56,172 nucleotides of DNA from Diphasiastrum complanatum. Lineage: Eukaryota > Streptophyta > Lycopodiopsida > Lycopodiales > Lycopodiaceae. This document shows, piece after piece, positions 34,101-46,100 of this stretch. The position numbers and the translations under genes were made by a program. The stretch is taken from assembly GCA_029204225.1 (NCBI GenBank), contig MU833465.1, positions 1 to 56,172 on the forward strand, in the 5' to 3' direction. Position 1 is the stretch's first letter; each line of letters opens with the position of its first letter. The notes under the pieces were generated by a model. The model made no database searches. It had not been told where the DNA came from and was given only the letters and a program-made list of their open reading frames with translations.

Positions 34101-37100
34101 TATGTACAACTTAACTAATGCTTAGCCAAAGGGGTAAAATAGGCATTACTCTTCAACAGACCGTGCCGAGGCACACTACTCACACTGTCTTGCCCTGTTG
34201 GTCATGTACGCTAGACACGACTCTGACTGTGGTATCTGACCTCCTGTGTTCTCTAGGGTTTGGCACTGGTTACGTGCTCGTAACACTCCCTCCCCCTTAA
34301 GAACCGTCTGAAAAAATCTTGCGAAGGACGCTGCCTCTTTCCCAGGTGGCATTCTCAACAGGCTGATCATTCCACTTGACCAGATATTCTCGGTATAGAG
34401 TATGACGAGTCTGCGTCTCTCTACTATCAAGAATCTCCTCTGGTTCATGTGGAGATTGCTGAGAATCCAATGGGAGAACTAGAACACTGTCCCCTACTAG
34501 ATTATCTGATCTGGCCAAGGCTTTTCGTAACTGACTTACATGAAAAACTGGAAAAACCTTAATGTTGTGTGGGAGTTCTAGTTCATAGGTGACCTCGCCT
34601 AGTCTCCTACTGATGGTAAAAGGACCACAATACCTAGGAGACAACTTAGCACACTCCTGATTTGAGGGTTTTAGAGTCAACTGGGACTCTCAAGTAGACT
34701 GTTTCATGAGCGGAGAACTGCACATCCCATCTGTGTGGATCTGCATAGGTCCTCTAAAAAATTTCTGGCTGCTTCAACTTGGTATGGCAACATGCTATGC
34801 AAGAGGAGTACGACTCCATTCTCAAGAATGATACATGGGATTTGGTGAAGTTACTAAAAGAGAAGCGTCCTATTGGCTGTAAGTGAGTCTACAGGACCAA
34901 ATACAAATCTGATGGGAGCATCGAAAAGCATAAGGCAAGGCTGGTTGCTAAAGGCTATGCACAGAAGGAGGGCTTGGACTATGATGAGACGTTTGCACCG
35001 GTAGCTAAGATGACGTCTATCAGGTTGGCTTTAGCATTGGCTGCATTTTTTGGTTGGGAGGTCCATCAAATGGACGTGAAGAGTGCTTTTCTTAATGGAC
35101 AGTTGGCTGAAGAAGTCTACATGGAACAGCCACAAGGTTTTGAGGCTAAGGGCAAGGAAAGTATGGTATGCAGGCTTAAGAAGGCCTTATATGGTTTGAA
35201 GCAGGCACCCAGGGCCTGGTATAGTCGTATTGACGACTATTTTGCCAAGGAGCAATTCATAAAGAGTCAGTCGGATTGCAACCTGTTCGTGAAGGAGGAA
35301 GATGGGAACATTGTTTTGATAGTTCTCTATGTGGATGACTTGGTCATCACGGGTAACAATGGGCAGCTTATTGAAAAGGTGAAGGCTCATTTATCAAATG
35401 AGTTCGAGATGAAGGATTTGGGCTTAATCCACTATTGTCTTGGTTTGGAGGTTTGGAAAAAGGAAAACTGTGTTTATTTCCCAAGCCAACTATGCATGTG
35501 AAGTTTTGAACAGGTTCAACATGCAGGATTGCAAACCCGTTTCCACGCCCATTGATACCAGCAGTAAGCCATCCAGAGATGATGGCACTCCTTTTGTGGA
35601 CGAGACTCTTTATAGGCAGCTTGTGGGTAGCCTGATTTATCTCACCACTACGAGACCAGACATTTCCTATGCGGTTGGTGTAGCAAAGCCAGTTCATGAG
35701 TTCTCCAACTGAAGCACATTGGAAAGCAGCCAAGAGGGTTTTGAGGTATGTCAAAGGGACAACCTGCTATGGGATTGAGTACACAGATGACGGAAAGCTT
35801 CAGCTTGGAGGCTTTATTGATTCGGATTGGGCAGGTGATAGGGATGATCGAAAGTCGACCACAGGTTACACTTTTAACCTTGGTTCAGGGGCCATTTCTT
35901 GGTGTAGCAAGAAACAACCCATAGTTACCTTATCATCGACAGAGGTTGAGTACAGGGCAGCGGCAAAAGCTACCTGCGAGGCAATATGGCTCAGGAGACT
36001 TCTTGGGGAGGTGCAGATTCCACAGGATGGTCCTACTATTCTTCAGTGTGACAGCCAGAGTTGCATCCAGCTTGCCAAAAATCCTGTGTACCATGCTCGT
36101 ACGAAGCATATTGAGGTGGATCAACACTTCTTACGAGAGAAGATACAAAGCGGAGAAATTCAGCTCGAGTACTGTGATACCAACGAACAAGCAGCAGATA
36201 TCTTTACTAAGGCACTTAGTAGAGAAAAATTTGAAAAGTTTCGTAGCATGCTAGGTGTTGGTATGAACAAAATAGCCATTAAGGGGGGGGGGGGGGTGTT
36301 GAAATAAATGCCTATTTTCCCCCTTAAGGCTTGTATACTTGTAACTTGTAAGTTGTGCATAAGACATGGGGGTAAAACATTTATGTACATAGTACACCCC
36401 ACTTGTGCTAATTAGGCAAGTAAATCAAGTAGGTTAAGGACCCATGTGGGTTCTAGAGCTAGAATTACCAAGACACCACCTCTATACATAACATGCTATA
36501 TGTAGCCCAAACTTTGGAGGGGTTTCCACGCCCTACTACACTTTGAATATTCATTCATGTTGTGTGAGCTTTGAAGTCCTCTCTCTCTTGCTTTTATGTT
36601 CTACTCCATAGCTGGTTTTCTGAAGCTTTTATAGTGTACTTACTATGCTGTTATGATACTCCATAGCTAGGCCTTGGAATTTGACAGGAGAGTGGACCTG
36701 GATTGGGTCCTATGGCAGGGTGGAACGTGAATCGTTCGGTCTCTTGTGGTTAACCGGCACCTGGAGGTATGCGGTAAGAGAGAGTCTAACATATGATATC
36801 AGAGCCAGTGTATGCCGAAAGCAGGTGTGTTGATCCGAAAGGGTTATCTTGTAAGTTATGATCTGTTTCGAAATTCATTGTTAAGTGGGAAATGTGTTTT
36901 ATTCACATTTTGTTTCCTTCTAACATCTGTTTTTAATGTTTTTTTGAGTTAAAAAAAAACAACAGATTTGGCTCCTCTCCGCGCTGCCACATGGTACTGT
37001 CCTGCAGCGGACAGGTGGCAGCAGACAGCGGACAGTAGTTCTGCGCGATTTGGCACTGATTCCGTGAAGTTCAACGGCGGAAATCAAGCTCCACAAATCA

Positions 37101-40100
37101 GCGATGGCCTACTCTTGTCTGCGGAGGCCCATGGAGCGGGTGCGGACCAGCGAAGGGGGGGGGAGGTCCTGAGCGCCAACTAGGAAAGTAAACCTGGCAG
37201 GTGGCCCAGGTCACCCACATCTGACCTGTGAAGGCTTAGGTGGCAAAGTATTGTCATTTGGCAGATTGTGATCAAGCATGTAAAGGGAGGCATGCCTCTC
37301 CTATGCTGAGTCTCATGAGAAGAGAGAGTGGAGGTGGTGGTACATCTATCCCTTTGCTGTCTTCTTATCCTTGTGGCAGCCATGGACAATACCATTTGGA
37401 TAGCAGAGAAGCCAGCAAGCTTGAGTTTGTATTTGCCTTCCTTGAGTTGATTGTGTTCTCTTGCAACTCTTATCTCCTTTCTCAATTCACCTCTCTTGCT
37501 CTTGAATAATGGATCCTAATCCTACCACACAGCCTATGTCTCCTGGTCATGAGGTTACAGCATCTACCTCTACCTTAGATTCCGAAGCGTTATTGCTTGC
37601 AATTAATAGTCTATAGCAACAAATTGTTGATTTGCAATCCAAACACTCTCAAGATCAGCAAGATTTGAAAGAATTGACGCAATTAAGGCAACTATTGCAT
37701 CAACCTTTGTTCACCCCTGAGATTTTCGCTGGGGAAAAGAAGGATAGAACCCCTGAAGCGGTCTTTCCGTGGATTGATCGGTGGAACTCGCACTTCTCCA
37801 TGCAATGGTTGGCCTTTTATTTGAAATTTTTTTCATTTATTGAAAAAAATTTCAACAAGCGCCCAAACCTAAAAAAATTATACAAAGTATTAGAATCTAA
37901 AATAAAATATAATAAATAATTCCATGCTAAGCATAGGACGTTTGACAATTTAAAAAGAATTTAGCTTAGCCTGACAAGCATAACCAAAAAAAGGTATCTA
38001 TGATGAGCATAACAAATAAAATTTACCTGACCACTACGAAATGCCAACTAATAGTAGCTGCCATATTTTGTGAGGCTTTGAGCTGGATTCTTTGCTTGCA
38101 CACAAAGAGCTTTGAGCTCTAACTGATTAACATCTTCGACTTTGGAGACTTTGACGTGTTCATTATGATTCATCCGACGACAACAAGATCAACTTAGCCA
38201 TCATGTACTTGCGAGGTAAAGCTTTTACGTGGTGGCAAGATTTAATGGTTAGCCTGAAACACCTAAACATTGAGAAGATTTTTGTAAGGCCTTTAAGGCG
38301 GCCTTCCTTCCCATCTTAGATGAATTTGAATTTTATCGTTAGTATGCAACGATACATATGGGGAACCGGCCCCTGGATCAATATTTACAAGAGTTTCAAG
38401 AGGTTTATTCTCGTTTGCCAGCTAGAGATTAGGAGGAACCAACCTTTTACCCTCGAGGCTGCGGTTCGCTTTGCCAGGATTTACGATGATACTCGTATAG
38501 TGGCCAAGCTTGAGTGTAGTGTCTTGCCCGAGGGACTTAGACAGAAATTCCAAGAGGTATATTGTTGTTTTGCTACTAGAATAGATCCTTTGTTGGTTAA
38601 ATTGCATATTATTCTAGGATTGCCTAGAGACTATTAGTTAGAGGTTAGGAGGAACCAACCTCTTACTCTTGATGATGCGGTCCGCTTCCCCCGTATGTAC
38701 GATGATACTCGTATAGTGGCTAAGCCTGAGCCTGGTGTTTCACCCGAAGTAAAGGGTAAGAAACTATTCTTTTCAAAGAAAGAAAAAGACAAGGTAAAGG
38801 AGACACCTTCGAGTCCTAGTAAGTCGAAGAAAAGATCTACTATGGACCAAGAGACCTTTGCGAAAGCCAGAAGTGGCATTTTGTGCTTTAATTGCATGGA
38901 ACCAGGTCATGTGGAAAAGGAATTCCCAAAGAAATAGAGGCAAGCTAAAGGGGCATCTTTTAAGATGCCAGATAACTCTAGCATTTTAAGTATTGATCTT
39001 TCCTTTGTTGGTAATTCTATGTGTTGCATTGTTGTTTTAACGCGGCTGTTTTTGGCCCTCACGACCTCATTCGAATGAAGGGGGTTGTTGGTGGCCGAGC
39101 CGTGACAGTTTTATTTGACGAAGGTTCTACGCACAACTTTATTAACTCTACCTTGTTGCAGAAGCTAAAGGTGGAAACAAGGCAAAGTGACTACCGATAT
39201 TTGTGAAGCTGGCAACGGGAGCGGAAAGCCAAGTATGGGACCTGATAGTCCCTCATCTGCCAATTCAAATACAATCCTATAAAGACAATTTAGACTTTCA
39301 TATTATGAATCTAGATAAAGTAGATGTAATACTTGGTAAGGAGTGGTTCTATGAGAGGAATGAATTGTTGAAGAAAAACTATGTTGTCATTATTACATAA
39401 CGGCTCACTCATTGAATTGAATGGAAATGTGGATATTTCTTCTCCTTATATATTTTATGCTTTAGAAACAGTTAAATGCCTGGACATTGTTGATTGTAAT
39501 TCATACATGTGTTCGTTGAAGGATTTCACTTATTATAAGAAATGCAATTTGCAAATTCATAACATGCAAGTTTAACAACCTAAAACAAGAAAATCCATCA
39601 AAAGGCGAAACTTTCAGAAAACTTAGACAAGAATTTAACGATGTTTTCCTAGATAGCTTCATGAGGGTCTTCCCCCCTCTAGGGGAGTTGACCATGGTAT
39701 TAAGCTCCTTCCTGGTAGCTCGCTTCTCTCCTTGTATCCTTACAGGATGAGTACTACCGAAAAGGATGAAGTTTATAGGCAACTGCAAAACTACCTTAAG
39801 ATGGGCCATGTTAAGCCTAGTAAGTCCCCTTGGGGTGGTCCAATTATTTTAGTTGATAAAAAAGACGGAGGTACTTGTCGTGTGAGACTTTAAAAATTTA
39901 AATAAGTTAACGATTACCTCAAATGGATGAACTGCTTGATCGATTACATGGTGCAAAGTACTTCACCGAATCGATTTGAGATCAGGGTATTATTAGATTC
40001 AAGAGTGAGGACGTAGAAAAAACCGGGTTTAGGACTAGGTATGGCCACTATGAGTTTCTAGTTTTACCATTTGGCTTGACAAATGCTCCGGCGACTTTCT

Positions 40101-43100
40101 AGCAGATGATGAATGATCTTCTTTGTCCATATCTAGGAAAGTTTGTCATAGTTTACTTAAAAGATATTCTCATCTATAGTAAGACTTTGGAGGAGCATGA
40201 GGAGCATCTCAGCACTGTCTGAAAGTTACTAAGACAGGAGAAGCTCTTTGCCAAGGAATCCAAATGCGTTTTTTTCTAGAAGACATTTATATATCTTGAT
40301 CATGTCATTTCGGACCATGGGTTAGAAATTGACCCAAATAAAGTCCGTTTTGACATGCATAAAAAAATTTGCAGCATTTTCTCTCCTCCAGCGCATGCGG
40401 ACCAAATGCCAAAAAAATTGCGATTTTTATGCAATTTTTTTTTGTGTTTACCCCCCCCCCCCCCCCGGAACACATTCTGCTACAATTAAGATACATATTT
40501 TGAGGAGCTTGGTTTTCAGAGTAGTGCGGAGCCTACTCTTTATGTTATGTTAAAAGATGATTAGATTATTATTGTAGTGAAGTATGTTGATGATGTTATC
40601 ATCACGGGTTCTAATCACATTTTGATTTGGAACATCAAGAAAGATCTGTCATCATAGTTTGACATGAAAGATCCTGGTTCACGATAGTACTTTCTCGGGA
40701 TTAAGGTATGGAGAGTAACACGAGGTCTATTTTTTTCTCAATCTAAGTATGCTCATGAACTTCTGGAAATTTTTTGGGATGTCAGAGTGCAAACCAATTT
40801 CAACTCCATATGATTGTGGATGCAAGCTTACGAAAGCCGAGGAAAATCAAGATCTGGATGAATTGTTTCATAGACTTCTTGTCGGAAGTTTGATCTTTCT
40901 AACTACTACACGACTAGATATTGCTTATGCTTTAAGTATGGTTAGTTAGTTTATGGCTAAGCAAAAGCAGTTTCGTTGAAAAGATGCAGAGCGATACTCA
41001 AGTATTCCAATAAGAAGGGATGGGTGTGGAAAGCAGAGGAATGTGAAGGGAGATAGATTGCATGAGATCTATCAAACTAGTCATTTTTTGAGTATTTTAC
41101 AAAAATGTGGTGGTGCCGGCGATTTTGACCAAATGATCATCTAGTTGTACTTCAAATTATCATGTGAGGAAGAGGCAAAAGAATGTGTGTTAGGCATGAT
41201 GAAGAAGCGAAAAACGATCTAGAAAAGGAATGTAGAAGGAAGTAGGGAAGTGTAACAAGGGGTTATAGGCCAATAAAAGATAGCCACGACAGTGAAGGCA
41301 CAACAATAAGAAAAAATTGGGCAGCAAGAGAAAAGCAAAGAGGCAAGAAGAGAAGTGGAGAGGCAGCGATGGAGAGCTAAGAAGGACTAGGACACATAAG
41401 TAGGGCAGCAAGGAGGGATGAACTTCGTTAGCGGTAGCAAGGGGAGGAGAGGAAAGAGAGGGGGGCAACAAGGAAGGGGGGATGATAGAGGAGGGCGATG
41501 AAGGACTAGTGGGGCAATGAAGGAGGTGAAATGAGAGAGAGGTAGGGCGATGTAGGGCTAGGAAAGTTTTTTCAGCAATTAGATAACCGTAGGAATGTTC
41601 TCATGTATGTAATTCCAACTTTCGTTGCAAAAAGATATGATGGTCTTATTCAAAAGTAAAAAATTAATGTTTCCAAAAAAGTGTCAGCAAAGAAAATGCT
41701 TCTTCAAGGACACCTTACTGTTAGGAAAACAATGGAGAAGTTCCCTCTGCAATTGAAGGCTAGAGGGAGAAAAATGGTCAGAGAATAAATTTTCCAAACA
41801 GAAAAAAAGCAATAGGAGAAGGCATGAAAGTTCTCATCTATTTATACTTCTGTCCCAAAAAGAGTTGAAATAGATGACCTTCAAAAGCAGGGGCTTCCAG
41901 AAATAGGCAACTAGGAAACCAATGCAACTAACATATCAGTTCTAGGAAACCATATGCAACTAACATATAAGTTCCGCTCACAAAGAAAAAAATTATGGGC
42001 AAAAATGTCTATTGAAGACTAGAGAGAGAATGAGCCAGAGAACAAAAATGTCTATTGAAGGCTAGAGAGAGAAAATGAGCCAGAGAAGAAAGATCTCTGG
42101 AGAGAGTGTCTCTAGTTCCTACTCATACTCTATTAAATCTACCACCCTTCAAAAGAGGCCCATCTCCTTATAAATAAAACCTGCTTAACGAATATTATTG
42201 CTTGTGCCAAGTGTAAGTTATGGGCCCATGATTGCACAAAATCATTAACCTTAAAGAAATATTTCCTTCAATACTGGTGCAACTTGAACAAACTTGAGTG
42301 AAAAACAATGTATCTCATGGAAATGTTACAATTTGAAGCTAATATGAAAACCACGATATGAATGGCTGGATGATGATGCGACTTTTGACACTGCAAAAGA
42401 ACAGCTCTTTACACGTAGAAATATCTCAGATTGTGTTGACCGATAGTCGCATCGAAACATAGTGGTCACCTTCTCATAGCCTCATATAAGCTACTGCACC
42501 ACCAGTGGACTGAAGCAATATGTGCTATAAGCACTTTGCTACCACATGTGAAGGAAAGGACATTGATAACATGTGCGTTGGAAACTCTATGGCCACATAC
42601 CATTGGAGGAATCCATGCCAACAAATGATTGCACTAGCATCATCAATCATATACATGCCTTGCCAAATAATGGACCAACAACACAAGAAGTTAAGGCTAT
42701 GACCACTCTTCGACTACATTGATCCAAGAAAACAAGAGTGTCAAGAAGAATGCTCATACCAACAACACAAAGGTTCCAAGCTATAGGAAGGACTCGTGAA
42801 TGCAAAGTAGCCTCAACACAAACATGAGCAATGACATTTGAAGCTAGTCGTATTGATCAAGAATGCCATGTAGTAGCAGTAATGAGTGGGCATAGGCATG
42901 GATCCCTATCTGTCTGAAGGACCATGAATGCAAATGACTACTAGCAATAATTGTTGTAGAGGTATCCCAAGCCACTTGTATAAACTATGAATGCCACATA
43001 GTGGCAAGTAGAAATGGATTTGTATGTCCAAAGAGATTCCAAGTAAGGTGACAAGATTGCGCATAACATTTAACATCATCAATAGTTGGTTTCACCAAAG

Positions 43101-46100
43101 TATAAGGTAGAGGAGCAAGAATAACCAAATGCGAATTCTCTAAACAGTCATGCCAAAGAAGTTGTAAAGACCAAGTTCATTTGTATCAGAACGACTTTGC
43201 GTGCAAGTATCATAATGAATGATAAGTCAGTGTAGAAATCTAGAACACTAGCATGTATATGGATCATTCGACTTATTGTCAAGATTGTAGAAACAAAAAT
43301 GGGAATATGCTCTTAGTATAAATATTGGACGTCTACTATATGGATATTATCTCGTGACCTCCAAATTTTTTGTAGATACCGCATTATGCTTTGAGCGAAT
43401 ATGTGTCATGTCTGTAGGAATATGAGATGTAGGAAGCTCTTAGTGTAAATATTCGACTTTTGCTACATGAGGATCATCTCGTGACCTATCCAAATCCTTC
43501 GTAGATTATGCATCATGCTGTAAGCGATCCAACTCTGTAGGTATATGTGTTGATTCCTCATCATCCGTTATCCCCTTTGTGTTTGAATACGAGTTTGCTC
43601 TGCATGATGTTGGTTGTGTTTTGAGCCTAGCTATGGAGTATGTTGTTAGAGTTAATGTTCGCATTGTTACCCCTAATGCTGTTGTTTAGGATTAATTAGG
43701 ATTATAAGGCCATGCCTGCGTGCTGATACTAGGGGCCCTTACCTATATTTAGTAAAGTCAAGTTAGATTTTAGTTAGACTCAAGTTTGAGATTCTATGCT
43801 TGATTTGGAGCACAAGTTTTGCTATAGATAGGTGTTGGGTGCTTTTACCTTATATAGAGACATCAATCAGCCAATTGCTTTTAGGTTGCTTTTCCATTAT
43901 TGGCATAGACACTTGATGCCAAATTCTATAAATATGTAGTGCATTGTAGTCTCTTTGCAATGGGACATAGTCAGAGTACATCTCATCATTATGCTTCCTC
44001 ATTGTTGTTTGTGCTCTCTTTCATGTGTACGACTATTGTCTAACAACAATAGGAATCTTGTGTTGGGTAACTTGTATGAGCAAGTCGGTTTTCTAACATG
44101 GTATCAAAGCATCGGTTCAAGATTCGAGAGAACAAGCATGTACTCAATGAACAAGATTAATTATCATATGCAGATTGATTCGACCATCTTCGAGATGGTG
44201 TCCCTAGCCAGCTCTTAATTTCAATTTTCATCTACAAGGGTGGCAGCTTTGTGGAAGGAGATTTGGCGCTACAAGGAATCAAGCTGTGTTGCAAGAGGAG
44301 ATTATGACAGCTGCCTAGGATTTCAAAAGGATCAGAATTTCAAGAGAGCTAAAGTTATTTGCTGTAGTTTGTTTTGTAGGAAGAGGAAGATCGTTATAGT
44401 ACTGCAGGTTTAGGTCGTTGGAATTGCTATAAATTAGAATTTCTAGTTGGAAGGAATTGTTGCTCATTGGGCTGAAATGTTCCTAGAGCAAATTGATGCA
44501 AGTATAGCAAGGTATGCTGGTGCCTACATAAAGCAAATTGCAAATCCACTAGATGCATCTGCTTTGGATGGTATAGGTAGCTTGATACAAAAATCAAGTT
44601 CACTGTTGAAAAGTTTGATTGTCAAAGATCAAGTTTGACCATCATCATTGCATGTACATTTGATCATCATCATAGTGAAGATCGAGATTGGTATTGGAGT
44701 TGGAGTTGTTGCTTGCACGTGAAAGTACAACAAGGCAATCATATAGAAGTGGTAGTTCCAAATGCAAGTTGAGGATGGTTACATGCAAGACAAAGCACGA
44801 GGAATACTATTTATACAAGTGGCTGGGAGTTGTATGGGAAATATAGACTATGCATCTATATCGAAGTAAATCGATAGTTAAGTCAAGACATAGTTTCATT
44901 GTTTTGCAGTTTCTTATCATGGTGGCAGTGATAAGTTCATTATTACAAGTGATAGTTGTGACAAGCTGTGTGGGAAGTTTAGTTTAGGAAGAAAGTTTCA
45001 TTTATGTGGTGGTCAAGTAGATTCTTGGATACCATCCAAGTCATAGTTGATCCTTCATGTGGTGGTACCAACAAGTGAGATCAATTCTATCAGGTGGAGA
45101 TCTAGTTTGAGTTGGAAAAAAGTTGTTTCTTCAAGTTTTTGAATTTACACAAGTTTCTGACATGTGGTAGATTCAGTTGTTTCCAATCAGATTTGGAAGA
45201 TCAGGTTGTTGATTAGCCTTTGAAAGTCAACAGTTTAGGTTGCTGTTTAGTCTCATGAAAACAACAAGATTCTTTATTGAATCGATAGGTTGTTGTTTAG
45301 CCTCATAAAAATAACAGGATTCATTTATTAAATCGACAGGAGGTTGTTTAGCCTCATGATAAATCTCAGGGGTCATTTATTAATCAGCCTTAGAAAATCA
45401 TTATGAAGTCATCTCAAGTGAAGCATGGTTCCTTCAAGGTTGGGAAGTATTAGGAATCTTTGATCTCTACCTTTGTTTATCATCATGGATGATTTTGGTA
45501 TAGGGATGTGTTGGAAAAGATTCAGGATTATTGTTTTATGATGGAGGTGTTTACAACTCTTAATCAGGAGGAAGATGGACATACATATACACGAGTCGAA
45601 AAGTTTGCACGTGACATAGTGTGAGGGGCATGTTGAGATGCTTTCTAGGTTTCAAGTGGCTCTATGTGTGAGATAGAGGTAGGAGATTTCATGGAGAAGA
45701 TAGTATCAACTTGTGTGAGATGCCTTTTGAGATAGCAGATATTTTTTGTAAGGAAGTATTGCATACTTTATATCTTTCTATTGGGGATGATCTATTACTT
45801 GCATATTTTGTTTGGTTCATAAATGACATTGTATTTGAATCATTGTTGGAGAGTGGTTGGATGCAAACGTAAAGTGTTATCAATGGTTTTCAAGACCAAC
45901 ATTCAGGGGGAGTAGTTTAGCTAAGTCCATCATAGGAAAGTACCAGGAGATTTGAAATGGATTCAATTCAAGGAATCAACACAAGTGGAGCCAACTTCTT
46001 ATGAAGTACAGGTTTCTAACATGGGTGTTGATTAAGGAGATTTGTTGTTGACATTTTGCTACTTACGATTGTTATGATGGTGCTATGGTAATCAAAGAGG

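Larger units (their letters stand above)
28765..34158 (-). mobile_element. Near-complete Ty1/copia retrotransposon with 5-bp target duplication
   Basis: Length 5394 bp, ends TG..CA, flanked by the direct repeat GACCG (28760-28764 and 34159-34163). The 5' LTR is 33759-34158, the 3' LTR 28765-29162. The primer site next to the 5' LTR (minus strand TGGTATCCGAGC) resembles the initiator-Met tRNA site TGGTATCAGAGC. Order is gag, protease, integrase, RT, RNase H, the copia order. By eye the LTRs differ by six substitutions and one 2-bp indel in about 398 bp, so insertion is fairly recent. At least three frameshifts and a small integrase deletion make it non-autonomous. Confidence 0.95.
28529..34285 (-). 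mobile_element. Ty3/gypsy LTR split by a copia insertion
   Basis: The two halves, 34285-34164 and 28764 to about 28529 (reading minus strand), become contiguous when the copia element and one GACCG target copy are removed. The LTR opens TGTTACGAGCACG directly after the polypurine tract AAGGGGGAGGGAG of the gypsy pol to its right. Its other end is less certain, perhaps at CA 28529-28530. It is the LTR of the chromodomain-bearing gypsy end at 34.3-34.8 kb. Confidence 0.65.
37509..38936 (+). pseudogene. Ty3/gypsy gag, interrupted and internally duplicated
   Basis: ATG 37509 opens [20 protein letters not shown], with an in-frame stop at 37614. It continues with [15 protein letters not shown] and [20 protein letters not shown]. 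An insertion at about 37797-38160 splits gag, which resumes [20 protein letters not shown] and AFTWWQDL. The next part is partly duplicated ([20 protein letters not shown] at 38418 and [20 protein letters not shown] at 38639). A lysine-rich linker and the knuckle [16 protein letters not shown] end it, with the last Cys replaced by Phe. TAG at 38936. Several stops: dead copy. Confidence 0.82.
41011..43679. other. No recognisable gene; purine-rich and locally repetitive
   Basis: 41180-41570 is strongly purine-rich (GAAGG, GGAGAGG phrases) and gives a proline-leucine-serine frame on the other strand without a domain. The rest holds the small tandem duplications listed separately. No LTR, RNA gene or domain is seen. 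Confidence 0.4.
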
